DNA of 64,000 bases from Halalkalibacter oceani (GCF_023715605.1 NZ_JAMBOL010000009.1:86710-150709), one strand, 5' to 3'. Positions 25,772 to 35,631 are shown, numbered from the stretch's first letter. The notes: generated by a model from the sequence alone, not told the origin. A program made the numbers and translations.

Positions 25772-26314
25772 ATGACACGTCCACATTATTGCTTTTGTCT
25801 GTTTATGATGCTTGCTTTCGTTGCTCTGTCAGGCTGCCAAAGGGAAAACACGGAAGAAATCGAATCGATTTCCGCACCAGCGATCACGATTTTGCATCAT
25901 GAGACGGACAGCGGCGAAGGAAAGAAACTCGAACAAATGTTAGAAAAACAGAAAATCGGGGTCGTGTATGCAGAAAGTGTGGAAGAAATAGCTGAAAACA
26001 GTATTGTTTTTTCGTTCTTTGATGATGAGCTGGACAGAGAGAAGACGACGACAACTCTAGATGGTCATGAGACGGCAAGAGTTTTATTTACGGTTACTCC
26101 GGACAGTGACTACTACCCTTTACTTGAACAAATTGCGATTGAAATCGAAGAACGTTACCCGGGAATCCCCCGTGGCCTGATCCTTAGTGAGGAACAGGGC
26201 TTGAGCGATGAGGTAATTTATATCGCTGTCGGGGGACCTGAGAATACGGCCGCGGAAAAGGAGTCGACGATCGCGATCCTGTCTGACTATTTCGTGCATT
26301 ATTTCGCTGAGTAA
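25772..26314 (+). CDS. SpoIIP-like lipoprotein lacking the amidase catalytic residues
   Basis: A 180-residue lipoprotein (lipobox LSGC, Cys22) whose body follows the order of the SpoIIP amidase domain. ILHHETDSGE (40-49) matches the IYHTHTTE region, EKTTTTLDGHETARVLF (90-106) the KATTTT...YARLYF region, RYPGIPRGLIL (128-138) the KYPGLSKG region, and IAVGGPENT (151-159) the IEVGG region. By this alignment, from memory of SpoIIP, the second His of HTH, the His of the IHRD motif and the Glu of EVGG are replaced by Glu, Phe and Ala. It is therefore likely a non-catalytic peptidoglycan-binding relative. AAAGGAGG precedes the ATG. Confidence 0.6.
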   Translation: MTRPHYCFCLFMMLAFVALSGCQRENTEEIESISAPAITILHHETDSGEGKKLEQMLEKQKIGVVYAESVEEIAENSIVFSFFDDELDREKTTTTLDGHETARVLFTVTPDSDYYPLLEQIAIEIEERYPGIPRGLILSEEQGLSDEVIYIAVGGPENTAAEKESTIAILSDYFVHYFAE

Positions 26315-26326
26315 CCAAAAGAAGAG

Positions 26327-26353
26327 CCCGGGGAGGTTGCTTTTCACCCCGGA
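26327..26353. terminator. Bidirectional terminator between convergent genes
   Basis: CCGGGG and CCCCGG pair around a 13-base loop between the SpoIIP-like gene and cardiolipin synthase, which converge here. Confidence 0.55.
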
Positions 26354-26388
26354 CTGACGTCTGCGACTTTCTCGAATTGGAACAGGAC

Positions 26389-27840
26389 TTACAAAATCGG
26401 CGAAAGCAGCCGTGAAATCGATTCCTTAAAGCGGATTATCTTCGATCGTTCATTGTATTTGGCCTGCGTCAATTCAGTTGAAAAATGGATATCTTTCTCA
26501 AAGTAGGTGACGAGCTTTTGCGCTACGTCCACGTCATATAGAAAAGCATTCACTTCAAAATTCAGCTTGAAGCTCCGCATGTCAATATTGGCAGTTCCGA
26601 CAGAACTGACTTCGCTGTCGATCACGATCATCTTGGCATGGATGAAGCCTTTTTCATAAATATATACTTTTGCTCCGACCTTCAATAATTCACCGACATG
26701 GGAAAGTGTCGCCCAATAAACAAAAGGATGATCGGGACGGTTTGGAATCATCAAGTGAACCTCTTTGCCTGATAAGCAGGCAATCCGCAACGCATCCAGT
26801 AAGCTTTGATCAGGAATGAAATATGGCGTTTGAATATAAATCGAGCGCTTCGCCGACATGATCATTTTGATGTACCCGTTTTTGACCTGTTCCCATTCGG
26901 CATCCGGACCACTTGATACAATCTGAATCATCGCCCTGCCGTTTGTCCGTTTCTCCGGGAAGTAGCTTGGGTCATAATGAATCAAATGCTGCTTTGATGC
27001 CTGATTCCAGTCGAGGATAAATCTCGTTTGGATCGCGTCGACAGCCGGTCCTTTGATCCTAAGATGCGTATCGCGCCAGTAACCGAATTTCTTTTTTAGG
27101 CCAAGGTATTCATTACCGACATTAAACCCGCCAATATAGCCGATCTGGCCGTCGATATTGACCAGCTTCCGGTGATTGCGGTAATTCATCCGGAAGTTGA
27201 TCAACGCCAGACGGGATGGAAAGAACACACCAACCTCCCCGCCATGGGCGACGACCTCCGCGAAATTCTTTCTTCTTAGTTTTCGCGAGCCCAGATCATC
27301 ATACAATACCCGGACTTTGACCCCTTCCTTCGCCTTTTTTTCAAGAGCGCGAATAATTCGTTTCCCTAACTGATCATTTCTAAAAATATAATATTGTAAA
27401 TGAATAAAGTGCTCTGCGCTTTCAATGTCCGCTAACAGCGTCTGGAATTTCTCTTCCCCGTCGACGAGGATATCGACCTCGTTTTTTTCGGTCAGCAGGG
27501 CATCATTATTAATTAAATGCATATAAATCAAGTCGCGGTACCGTTCCATTTCCGGCTCATCAAATGAAATAGTTGAATCCCGCATTTGCTGCATCTGGCT
27601 GGCGATCGCATCTTCAATTCCGATTTTTTGCATATCCTCCCAGTCAAACATTCTTCTCCTCGTTAAGTTCTGCCCGAGAAACAGATACACAATAAAACCG
27701 AGAAATGGGATGAACATCAAGATCATCAGCCAGGCCCACGTCGCCCCCGCATCCTTTCGTTCAATAAAGATGATGACGACCGCAAAAAGTAAATTGACAA
27801 TAAAAAGAATGATCCCCATCATCATCATAAATAACTCCAT
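26389..27840 (-). CDS. cls: Cardiolipin synthase
   Basis: A 483-residue phospholipase D-superfamily enzyme that joins two phosphatidylglycerol molecules into cardiolipin at the membrane. Two N-terminal membrane helices (about 5-27 and 35-55) are followed by two HKD motifs: His223-Lys225-Asp230 (HRKLVNIDGQIGYIGGFN) and His401-Lys403-Asp408 (HAKMIVIDSEVSSVGTANID). Length and layout match bacillar ClsA. GGGAGAAACG precedes the ATG. It is monocistronic. Confidence 0.95.
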   Translation of the reverse strand: MELFMMMMGIILFIVNLLFAVVIIFIERKDAGATWAWLMILMFIPFLGFIVYLFLGQNLTRRRMFDWEDMQKIGIEDAIASQMQQMRDSTISFDEPEMERYRDLIYMHLINNDALLTEKNEVDILVDGEEKFQTLLADIESAEHFIHLQYYIFRNDQLGKRIIRALEKKAKEGVKVRVLYDDLGSRKLRRKNFAEVVAHGGEVGVFFPSRLALINFRMNYRNHRKLVNIDGQIGYIGGFNVGNEYLGLKKKFGYWRDTHLRIKGPAVDAIQTRFILDWNQASKQHLIHYDPSYFPEKRTNGRAMIQIVSSGPDAEWEQVKNGYIKMIMSAKRSIYIQTPYFIPDQSLLDALRIACLSGKEVHLMIPNRPDHPFVYWATLSHVGELLKVGAKVYIYEKGFIHAKMIVIDSEVSSVGTANIDMRSFKLNFEVNAFLYDVDVAQKLVTYFEKDIHFSTELTQAKYNERSKIIRFKESISRLLSPIL

Positions 27841-27957
27841 CGTTTCTCCCTACCTTCCATCATCGCCACTTCTTTTCGCGCACCATTCATTGTCACGATT
27901 CGACATACAGACTGATTATACCACGGGTCATACAAACAGTGGACGAAATCAAAAGAA

Positions 27958-27996
27958 GGCTGGCCGATAAGGATAATGTACCCTAATCGGCCAGCC
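27958..27996 (-). terminator. Terminator of the ABC permease operon
   Basis: GGCTGGCCGAT (27958-27968) and ATCGGCCAGCC (27986-27996) form an 11-bp perfect stem. On the minus strand a TTCTTTT tail follows. Confidence 0.88.
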
Positions 27997-28004
27997 TCGT
28001 ATGC

Positions 28005-30602
28005 TTATATATTTTCCTGCTTCAAAGTATCAATAATATTTTCTTTCCTAATTTTTGCAATGGAATAGAGCATCGCCGCCCCGACAATCGCGAAAACCGC
28101 AATCACAACATAGAGCATACTGAGCCATGGCAGGCTGAAATCGTACGCAAACGTATGATTCACGGAGCGGTGAATCAGATACATCACAAGAATGCTGAGC
28201 GGCAACCCGTACAACAGCGCCTTCACTCCGTAGAAAATACTTTCATAATTGATCATTTTATTAAATGACTTCGGCGTCATGCCAATTGATTTCAGCATCG
28301 CGAATTCCCGCTTGCGCAAGGCAATGCTCGTCGAAATCGTATTGAAAATATTCGCAACGGAGATCAGCGTGATCAGCGTAATGAAGCCGTAGGTGAACAC
28401 TCTCATGATCAGCACCATCTGCTGCTCCTGCTGCCTCATCTGGTGGACGTTGTAGACGTAGAACGAGGATCCCCCAAGTTCATCGATCTCCTCCTGGGTC
28501 GTCGCCGGATCACTTGTTTGCAGATGCAGAGTCGTCGTCATCGGCATATTGGTAAACTCGTCGGTCAGTCCGTCAAACACCTGCTCGGATACGACGATAT
28601 TCAAGCTGCCGAGTCCATTCATCACTGCCCCCATCGGCTGCTCGTCGGTCAGCGCCAGCACTTCCACAGAAATAGCATCGATTTTTTCAGCCTGATCGCC
28701 AATCCACTCTTCATAAAATAAATCGAATGTCTCGCCAACCGCGGTCTGAATTGCTTTCGTTTCGACAAACTTTCCCTCATCGTAGTCAGTGTAAGAGATC
28801 GTATCGACAGCGATCGCTTTCAGGTTGCCCTCTTCCATTAGCTGTTCCGGATCGATTCCGACCTGCTCGGCATAAGCAGTCAGGCTCGGCTCATCCAGGG
28901 CAATAACATTCATCGCATAACGATACTCGCCCTCCTCAAGCTGATCGGGAATTTGCTTTAGCTCCTCCGCGATTTTCGTTTCATCCACCATTGCTGACAG
29001 ATAAATTTCTTTCCCAAGGGTGTAGTTCGTCACATCTCCAAGTGAAGGGATTTCATCCAACAGCTGCCGGGATTCCTCGGTCTCCTGCGTTTGCTGGACG
29101 CGAATATCAAAATCCACTCCATCCTGGGACATGTCCACTGATTTCACTAAGCTGTCCGTAAAAAACGCCACCGTCAAAAATAAAACAATGCTAATCACAA
29201 GTGAAAACACCGTTACTTGGTACCTGCGTTTATGGCGCTTTAAATTTTTCAGACCGATATCCGCTTCCACTCCGAACACGTTACGGATCAGAAATGATGT
29301 TTTGACCGCTTTGCCGCTCAGCTTGACGTCCTGACTTTGACGAATCGCATCAATCGCCGAAATGCGGGAAGCCCTCAGTGCCGGAATATAGGTCGAAATA
29401 AAAATCGTCGCGACCGAAATCCCTGCCGCTGTCAACAAAGAGCCCGGCGTGACGACAAGGCGCAAGCCGTTGCCAAGATAAAGCGCCTCCTGCAAAACCC
29501 CGTTAATAAAGAAGAAGGTGATGCCAATTCCCACGACACCGGCCAGAAGCCCGAGCGGGATGCTGACAAGACCGATTAAAAATCCTTCAAAGAAAACCGA
29601 GTTCCGCTTTTGCCGCTTTGTCGCCCCGACGCTCGAGAGCATTCCTAAATGGCGGGAACGCTCGGACACAGAAATCGCGAAAGCATTAAAAATTAACGCG
29701 ACCGAGCCGATGACAATGACGGCAATGATGATGCCGAGCAACGAATAAAGGGTGCGATGCAGGTTGTCCTGGTCCGTGACGCCATAATAGCGCAATAACT
29801 CGCTATGATAGCTGACATTGCTAATGTTATGCGCCTGTGCCAACGCCTCCGCCTCAGCAAATAAAGCATTGCTCACGTCAGCAAGAACGACCGACGCATC
29901 AACAGGATCCGCTTCCGTCACGCTTGCCGGATCGACGTAGGAAATAACGGTATAGCCCGGAGACCATGACGGTTCCCAATGTGGGCTTTCAATCACGCCG
30001 ACGATCGTATAGCTTCGTTCCTCCTGATTGATTAATGTCTCGACATTTTCTCCTTCTTCATTCATCACGAGAGAGGTTGTTTGACTAAGTAGCTGCTCGC
30101 TTGCCTGCCCTTCCGCAAAGCGCTCCCCGATCTCAAGTGTCAGCTCATCTCCAATTTGATACGATACTTGCGCGTTTTTCGCGATTTCCTCAGAAATGAC
30201 GATTTCATTTTCAGTCTGCGGGAGACGACCCTCCTTCACGTTGACCGAGAATCGCTCAAAGCCTTCTTCATCCAAGTCCTTGACGAACAAATATGGTTTA
30301 TAGCGATTTGCCGGACTTCCTTCAAGCCAGGCATAACCCCTGTCTCTTGAAAGAGACACTGCCTCCGTGTTGTCCTCGGCTTTAATCACTTCCAGCTGTG
30401 CTTTGTCCACTTCATGATAAGCAACATGCCACTCGCCATTCCTGTCCATCGTCTCGCGCTGAAACAAATCCATAAAGGACATGCCGAGTGTGGCGACCGC
30501 GGTCACCATCGCGACGGAAATAATCGTTCCGATAATCGTGACAAGGGTCCGCCTTTTATTTTGCTTTAAATGACGAAAGGTCACCTTATTGACGATGTTC
30601 AT
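28005..30602 (-). CDS. ABC transporter permease with two FtsX domains
   Basis: An 865-residue MacB/FtsX-type permease. One helix at about 18-40 is followed by a large outer domain (45-270), three helices (277-425) ending in the first FtsX domain, another helix (about 460-480), a second outer domain (485-725) and three final helices. Such exporters move peptides or lipids, or sense antimicrobials, rather than import nutrients. It is larger than BceB-type permeases (about 650 residues) and has two outer domains. The start overlaps the ATPase stop (ATGA at 30599-30602), and a sensor kinase and regulator lie upstream. Confidence 0.88.
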   Translation of the reverse strand: MNIVNKVTFRHLKQNKRRTLVTIIGTIISVAMVTAVATLGMSFMDLFQRETMDRNGEWHVAYHEVDKAQLEVIKAEDNTEAVSLSRDRGYAWLEGSPANRYKPYLFVKDLDEEGFERFSVNVKEGRLPQTENEIVISEEIAKNAQVSYQIGDELTLEIGERFAEGQASEQLLSQTTSLVMNEEGENVETLINQEERSYTIVGVIESPHWEPSWSPGYTVISYVDPASVTEADPVDASVVLADVSNALFAEAEALAQAHNISNVSYHSELLRYYGVTDQDNLHRTLYSLLGIIIAVIVIGSVALIFNAFAISVSERSRHLGMLSSVGATKRQKRNSVFFEGFLIGLVSIPLGLLAGVVGIGITFFFINGVLQEALYLGNGLRLVVTPGSLLTAAGISVATIFISTYIPALRASRISAIDAIRQSQDVKLSGKAVKTSFLIRNVFGVEADIGLKNLKRHKRRYQVTVFSLVISIVLFLTVAFFTDSLVKSVDMSQDGVDFDIRVQQTQETEESRQLLDEIPSLGDVTNYTLGKEIYLSAMVDETKIAEELKQIPDQLEEGEYRYAMNVIALDEPSLTAYAEQVGIDPEQLMEEGNLKAIAVDTISYTDYDEGKFVETKAIQTAVGETFDLFYEEWIGDQAEKIDAISVEVLALTDEQPMGAVMNGLGSLNIVVSEQVFDGLTDEFTNMPMTTTLHLQTSDPATTQEEIDELGGSSFYVYNVHQMRQQEQQMVLIMRVFTYGFITLITLISVANIFNTISTSIALRKREFAMLKSIGMTPKSFNKMINYESIFYGVKALLYGLPLSILVMYLIHRSVNHTFAYDFSLPWLSMLYVVIAVFAIVGAAMLYSIAKIRKENIIDTLKQENI

Positions 30603-31282
30603 GGACGGATCACCTCATCCTTGGCGACCTTCCCGTCTTCGATGGAAATGATCCGGTCAGCCTGAAGGGCAATCCGGTCATCATGCGTAATCACGACAAG
30701 CGTCTGGTTGTATGTTTTGTTAAACATTTTTAACAGGTCAATGATTTCGCGGCTGTTCTTGCTGTCTAAATTTCCCGTCGGCTCATCTGCAAGCATAATC
30801 GCCGGGTTGCTGATTAACGCCCGTCCGATTGACACACGCTGCTGCTGCCCGCCCGACAGCTGATTCGGCAAATGCTGCAAACGCTCCTTCAGCTTCAAAA
30901 TGCCAACGATATCGTCGAATTGCTTCTGATCAACCTTATGATCATCAAGCAAAAGCGGCAGCGTAATATTCTCTTCCACCGTTAAAATCGGGATCAAATT
31001 GTAAAACTGATAAATCAGGCCGATTTGTCGCCGTCTGAAAATCGCCAGCTGCGTTTCATTCAATTGGTACATATCCGTGTTATCAACGAGCACTTTCCCG
31101 CTTGTCGGCCGGTCGACGCCCCCGAGCAAATGCAGAAGCGTTGATTTCCCCGAGCCTGACGGACCGATAATCGCGACAAACTCACCTTTTTGGACAGAAA
31201 ATGAAACATTATCGAGCGCTTTGACAGCCGTTTCCCCTTTTCCATACACTTTCGAAAGATTTTCGATTTTTAAGATTTCCAT
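30599..31282 (-). CDS. ABC transporter ATP-binding protein (MacB/LolD type)
   Basis: A 227-residue ATPase with Walker A GPSGSGKST (about 40-48), Q-loop in GLIYQFYNL, signature LSGGQQQR, Walker B IMLADEPTGNLDS and H-loop in VVITHD. This is the type that pairs with FtsX-domain permeases. GGAGG lies seven bases before the ATG. Its promoter has direct repeats that probably bind the neighbouring response regulator, so transporter synthesis should rise when the kinase is triggered. Confidence 0.92.
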   Translation of the reverse strand: MEILKIENLSKVYGKGETAVKALDNVSFSVQKGEFVAIIGPSGSGKSTLLHLLGGVDRPTSGKVLVDNTDMYQLNETQLAIFRRRQIGLIYQFYNLIPILTVEENITLPLLLDDHKVDQKQFDDIVGILKLKERLQHLPNQLSGGQQQRVSIGRALISNPAIMLADEPTGNLDSKNSREIIDLLKMFNKTYNQTLVVITHDDRIALQADRIISIEDGKVAKDEVIRP

Positions 31283-31316
31283 TAGTAGACCTCCACCTGT
31301 TTCTTAGATGGTTCTA

Positions 31317-31371
31317 AGTATAGCGGCCTCATATGACTGTGAAGTGACTGCCAAAGTGACAATTTCGTCAC
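31317..31371 (-). promoter_or_regulatory. Response-regulator operator and promoter of the ABC genes
   Basis: On the plus strand (A/G)TGAC occurs at 31333, 31344 and 31356, spaced 11 and 12 bases, with an inverted GTCAC at 31367. Reading on the minus strand these direct repeats lie just upstream of a -10 TATACT (31317-31322). About one helical turn between repeats is typical of OmpR-family binding sites. Confidence 0.58.
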
Positions 31372-31436
31372 CTCGCTGCCGGCGACCTGCTTTTAAGCGA
31401 GGGGGCAGTCGATTCATTCAAAAAATTTGCTGGTTA

Positions 31437-32441
31437 TTATTGCTTATAAAATTTCAGCATGAAAGTCGTCCCTTTTTCAGGTTCGCTCGTCACTTCAATA
31501 TCGCCGTTTTGACTTGTGATAATGCTGTGTGCCATCGCCAGTCCAATGCCGATGCTGCCTTCGCTGGCATTTTTTCCTTTATAAAACCGTTTGAAAATAT
31601 ACGGAAGGTCATCCTTGGCAATCCCTTTGCCATTATCGGCGATGATGATTTCACTGTAGAGCGCATTGTCGGAAAAGGACACGGCAATCTCTCCTCCCTC
31701 TCCTGTATGCTCCACCCCATTTTTCAAAATATTAATCAACGCTTCGACCGTCCAGTTCGCGTCAACACCGATTGAAACTGCTCCGTCACCAGCAAGCCTT
31801 AGACGCTGTTCCTTAATATCCATCGGAATTAACAGCGGTTCAACCGCCCTGCTTATCAATTCCTCCATCGCAATCGGCTCTTTTTTAAAGTGAATCGTGC
31901 CGGCATCGATTTTCGACAGTTTTAATAAGGATGAAACGAGCCATTCAATCCGTTCAAGCTGAATGCGGATATTATTTGTAAATTCCGCCCGTTTTTCAGT
32001 CGAGAGCTCGGCGTCGCTGAGCAAGTCAGACATGACCATCATCGACGTTAACGGTGTTTTTAATTGATGAGAAATATCCGAGATCGCATCGGTCAGTTTG
32101 CTTTTATCACGGGCCAGACTGTTTCCTTGCTCTGACAGCATTTGTGTCACTTTATATATTTCGTTTTTCAGCAGGCTCAGCTCTCCCTCTTCATTATCGC
32201 GGACATCGAGCGCGTAATCGCCCGCCGTGATCTGCCGCAAATAGCGTGAAAGCTTTCCCATCTCCCGATAGCGCCAGCGCGCATACACAAGATTGCTGAC
32301 GCACAGCAGCAAAGCGGCAACGGCCACTACACTTGCCGCAATTGCTGAAAAAAAGCTCACCACGCCAACGGCAATGGTGCTGAAGACGACTTGAAACAAA
32401 ACAAAATAGCGGAACTCGCGATTTCTGAACATCTTACTCAC
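31437..32441 (-). CDS. Sensor histidine kinase, short-loop membrane type
   Basis: A 334-residue kinase. Two helices at about 12-30 and 33-52 are joined by almost no outer loop, so it probably senses through the membrane or through its ABC partner. A HAMP-like linker is at 55-110, the phosphorylated His125 lies in ISHQLKTPLTSM, and the ATPase domain shows NILKNGVEHT, DNGKGIAKDDLPYIFKRF and GIGLAMA. It overlaps the regulator gene by eight bases. The GTG start gives this length; an ATG three codons later is also possible. Confidence 0.9.
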   Translation of the reverse strand: MSKMFRNREFRYFVLFQVVFSTIAVGVVSFFSAIAASVVAVAALLLCVSNLVYARWRYREMGKLSRYLRQITAGDYALDVRDNEEGELSLLKNEIYKVTQMLSEQGNSLARDKSKLTDAISDISHQLKTPLTSMMVMSDLLSDAELSTEKRAEFTNNIRIQLERIEWLVSSLLKLSKIDAGTIHFKKEPIAMEELISRAVEPLLIPMDIKEQRLRLAGDGAVSIGVDANWTVEALINILKNGVEHTGEGGEIAVSFSDNALYSEIIIADNGKGIAKDDLPYIFKRFYKGKNASEGSIGIGLAMAHSIITSQNGDIEVTSEPEKGTTFMLKFYKQ

Positions 32442-33120
32442 CGACCTTATAGCCGAGACCGCGCACGGTCTTTATTAAGTGCGGCTGCTGCGGATCATCC
32501 TCAAGCTTTTCGCGCAGGCGCTTAATGTAAACCGTTAATGTATTATCATTGACGAAATCACCAGCCACATCCCAAATCTGCTCCAGCAGCTGCTGTCGGG
32601 AAAGAACGTGGCCAATATGATTGGCAAAGATCATCAGCAGGCGATATTCCAGCGCCGTCAGCAGCACTTCCGTTCCCCGCTTGTACACCTTTCCTTCAAG
32701 CGTGTGAATCCGGACATCGCCAAGCTCAATCACCGACCTTGCCTGAGGTACCTGCTTCTGATAACGGCGGAGAACCGATTTAATCCGCGATAAAAGCTCG
32801 CGTACGCGAAACGGCTTCGTAATATAATCATCCGCTCCCATATCAAGCCCCATCACGACATTCACTTCCTCGTCCATCGCCGTTAAAAAAATGACCGGAA
32901 TATCGCTCTGCTCCTTCACAAGCTGGCACAGTTCATATCCGCTGCCATCAGGAAGGGATAAATCGAACAAGCATAATTGAATATGATGAAGCTCGTTGGC
33001 GAGCACATGCTTCGCCGACTCGGCATCATAGCATAAAATCGTCGTAAACTGATCCTGCTGCAACGAATACTCCAGCCCGGCCGCGATCGTTTTATCATCC
33101 TCCACAAGTAAAATCGCCAT
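32434..33120 (-). CDS. OmpR-family response regulator
   Basis: A 228-residue regulator: receiver domain at 1-118 with the acidic pocket EDD (7-9), phosphorylated Asp53 (CLFDLSLPDGSGYE), Lys in DYITKPF, and a winged-helix DNA-binding domain at 130-228 (LTALEYRLLMIFANHIG; NDNTLTVYIKRLREKL). It heads the order regulator, kinase, ATPase, permease. GGAGGAG precedes the ATG. A perfect 26-base dyad covers its own -10 region, suggesting autoregulation. Confidence 0.94.
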   Translation of the reverse strand: MAILLVEDDKTIAAGLEYSLQQDQFTTILCYDAESAKHVLANELHHIQLCLFDLSLPDGSGYELCQLVKEQSDIPVIFLTAMDEEVNVVMGLDMGADDYITKPFRVRELLSRIKSVLRRYQKQVPQARSVIELGDVRIHTLEGKVYKRGTEVLLTALEYRLLMIFANHIGHVLSRQQLLEQIWDVAGDFVNDNTLTVYIKRLREKLEDDPQQPHLIKTVRGLGYKVGE

Positions 33121-33141
33121 CTTCTCTCCTCCAAAAAAATA

Positions 33142-33167
33142 GTAGGGTATAATTCATTATACCCTAC
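33142..33167 (-). promoter_or_regulatory. 26-bp perfect dyad over the response-regulator promoter
   Basis: GTAGGGTATAAT (33142-33153) and ATTATACCCTAC (33156-33167) are perfect complements separated by two bases. The dyad contains a TATAAT -10 on either strand and lies about 20 bases before the regulator gene. Confidence 0.6.
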
Positions 33168-33326
33168 ACAGGCTGTCGCCAAAGTCGATCGGCTTTTTTG
33201 TTTCGTAGTCGGGGTTTTGCTCTTCGACCATCCCGCCGCTTTTCTAGTGGGATCAAATAAAGACAGGTGATCCGTTCTTTTCTATCGGGAGGAACGATGC
33301 CCATCGATGCAGGCGCCAAGAAAACA

Positions 33327-35108
33327 TCACAGCTTAAAATGGTCAATTCTTTCCTTTAATTGTTCCGCGAGCTGCGCCAGTTCAGCCGCGCGACTTGACA
33401 CCTCTTCAATGGAATCGCTCGATTGCTCTGCTGATTCGGCCGCCTGCTCTACCCCGGCAGCCAGCTCTTCAGAAACCGAGGCGATATCATCGACCGCACC
33501 AACCATTTCCTCGTTATCACGCGAAATATCTTTAAGATTGTTGGAAATCGCCGCAATTTTGCTGACGATTTCGTTCACCGACTGATTGATCTGCTTAAAC
33601 GTCTCACCCGTCACCGCGATTTGATGAGAGCCTTCATCAACCACTTTATAACCGTCCTCCAGCGAGACGGCGACATCATTCGATTCGCTTTGAATCTTTG
33701 TCACAATATCCGTAATATCCCCGACCGAATCATTCACCTGCTCCGACAGCTTGCGAACCTCGTCCGCAACAACAGCGAATCCTTTCCCATGCTCGCCGGC
33801 CCGCGCCGCTTCAATCGCCGCATTTAATGCCAGCAAATTTGTCCGTTCAGCGACTTCCCGGATCACGTTAACCAATGCTGAAATCTCCTGTGACTGTTGA
33901 TCCAGTCCTCTTACTTTTTCAACCGCATCGTGCACGATCTGATTGATATTGTTCATCTGTGTGACTGATGCCGTCATTAACTGGCTGCCTTCTTCCGTCA
34001 CCGCCAGCATTCCTTTGGAAACGCGGGCGACCTCTTCCCCGTTCTGATAAGCGTGTTCGATCTCACTTGTAAACCGCTCCATGAATTCAGCCAAATCAGC
34101 AGCGCGATTTGCCTGTGTTTCGGTTCCTGAGGATAATTGCTGCATCGTCGCTGCAATCTGCTCACTGCCTTCCTTCACCTCGTTCGCCGCCCCGGTTAAC
34201 TCCTGGCTTTGCTCTGTCACATGTCTGGATGCGTCCGCCATCTCACGGACAATATGATGGAGGCTATCTTTCATTGCGTTCACAGACTGCGCCAGTCCGT
34301 TAAATTCATCTTTCGTTTTCAAAACAATCGGCTCAGTCGACAGATCTCCCTCAGCGACCCTGTTCATTTCCTCATTCATGATCTGTACGTTTTTAACGAG
34401 GCCTTTGACGAACAATAACACACAAACAAGACCGAGGATGACGGAAACAACAGCCGTCAACATCGTCGCTCCAAGAATCTCGTGGCACAATTCCGTTGCC
34501 AGCTTCGACATTTCAAAATCCATGCCGACCACCCCGATCACCGTGCCCTGCTCACTTTCGACCGTCATCGCCAGGGTAATCGTCGACTTTCCGGTGGCGG
34601 TATCAAAATACGGCTCTGTCCAAATCACCTCGCCCCGGGCCGCTTCAGCCTGCGTGTACCAAGCCGTCGTCCGCGGGTCATAGCTTGTCAGATCGACTTC
34701 TGCCGGCGGAATATGATCTAAATAAAGCGCCCCTGTATTCGTTCCGATGTAAAGGTTGATTAAATAATCGTCACCCTGGGAAAGCTCCTGCAAATACTCT
34801 TCATAAAAAGCCGTCAGCGCCGGTTCGTTCGCTGCCGGCATATTCTGATAATTTGCGGCGCCCGAGGCCTCGACTGCTTCATATTGTACTTCCGGCAATT
34901 CTGCGATGCGCTTCAATTCTTCTTCATAATCGAGAAAAATCGCTTCGATTGTCGACGACATACTTTCCAAGTCTTCTTTCTGGATTATTGCTTTTTCAAG
35001 GATAGCGGTTTTCTGATATAAAAACAGCGCGACAAATACTAATGGAATAACGAGTAAAACAATCATAAAAAAGTTTAATTTGAACTTTATTGATTTTCCT
35101 TTTATCAT
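33327..35108 (-). CDS. Methyl-accepting chemotaxis protein with dCACHE-type sensor
   Basis: A 593-residue chemoreceptor. Helix 1 at about 8-28, an outer sensor domain at 30-212 with Cache features ([31 protein letters not shown]), helix 2 at about 217-240, HAMP at 240-290, and the cytoplasmic signalling coil with the conserved hairpin tip [22 protein letters not shown]. Cache receptors usually bind amino acids, organic acids or related small nutrients. It sits alone, far from other chemotaxis genes, so it is an accessory receptor. No clear sigma-D promoter was found. Confidence 0.94.
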   Translation of the reverse strand: MIKGKSIKFKLNFFMIVLLVIPLVFVALFLYQKTAILEKAIIQKEDLESMSSTIEAIFLDYEEELKRIAELPEVQYEAVEASGAANYQNMPAANEPALTAFYEEYLQELSQGDDYLINLYIGTNTGALYLDHIPPAEVDLTSYDPRTTAWYTQAEAARGEVIWTEPYFDTATGKSTITLAMTVESEQGTVIGVVGMDFEMSKLATELCHEILGATMLTAVVSVILGLVCVLLFVKGLVKNVQIMNEEMNRVAEGDLSTEPIVLKTKDEFNGLAQSVNAMKDSLHHIVREMADASRHVTEQSQELTGAANEVKEGSEQIAATMQQLSSGTETQANRAADLAEFMERFTSEIEHAYQNGEEVARVSKGMLAVTEEGSQLMTASVTQMNNINQIVHDAVEKVRGLDQQSQEISALVNVIREVAERTNLLALNAAIEAARAGEHGKGFAVVADEVRKLSEQVNDSVGDITDIVTKIQSESNDVAVSLEDGYKVVDEGSHQIAVTGETFKQINQSVNEIVSKIAAISNNLKDISRDNEEMVGAVDDIASVSEELAAGVEQAAESAEQSSDSIEEVSSRAAELAQLAEQLKERIDHFKL

Positions 35109-35284
35109 TTTTCATTGTCCCCTCTTCAAAATATATGCTACCAATAAAATGAATCAGGAACATTTTACCACTATTTTTTAACCATTTCGACAATTTTTCA
35201 TTATCTAATAATAATAAAACGCTTACTTTTTCACTCTTTCTGACACACGCTATCAGACGCCTCAATCACTTTCATACAATAATG

Positions 35285-35334
35285 AAAAAAAGCCTAAGAC
35301 AGCAGGTTGACTTTTCCCATTTTCGTCTTAAGCT
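35285..35334 (-). terminator. Terminator of the CD3324-family gene
   Basis: AGCTTAAGAC and GTCTTAGGCT pair, with one mismatch, on the minus strand and are followed by seven T residues. Confidence 0.72.
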
Positions 35335-35361
35335 TTGGCAAATCGACTTCCTTATTTTTTC

Positions 35362-35631
35362 TCATGAGCGCTTTGAGTAAATAATTTTTTTAATTGTATC
35401 CACTGAAAGACAGTGCCGCGCCGCCAATTCAGCGACGCTTCTCCCGTCAGCATAGCTTTGTCTGATCGCGTCATTGCGGCGATCAATCCGCTTTCTTTCC
35501 CCAGACTGACTGCCCCACCGTTCGCGACTGGCTGCAGGCTTCGGAATGTAAATCATATCACCTTGGACGTATTTTTGAATTTCCTTTATCAGTTTTTCTG
35601 GTAAAACATGACTTGCTTTCACATACTTCAT
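35362..35631 (-). CDS. CD3324-family HTH protein
   Basis: An 89-residue protein of the CD3324 family, recognisable from MKYVKASHVLPEKLIKEIQKYVQGDMIYIPKP at the N-terminus and a C-terminal Mor/resolvase-like HTH (SVAELAARHCLSVDTIKKIIYSK). Function is unknown; DNA binding is likely. The RBS AAGGAG lies ten bases before the ATG and is complementary, through AATAAGG, to an upstream CCTTATT, so it can be masked by a hairpin. A long structured leader (35642-35792) precedes the gene, which is unusual for so small a protein. Confidence 0.82.
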   Translation of the reverse strand: MKYVKASHVLPEKLIKEIQKYVQGDMIYIPKPAASRERWGSQSGERKRIDRRNDAIRQSYADGRSVAELAARHCLSVDTIKKIIYSKRS

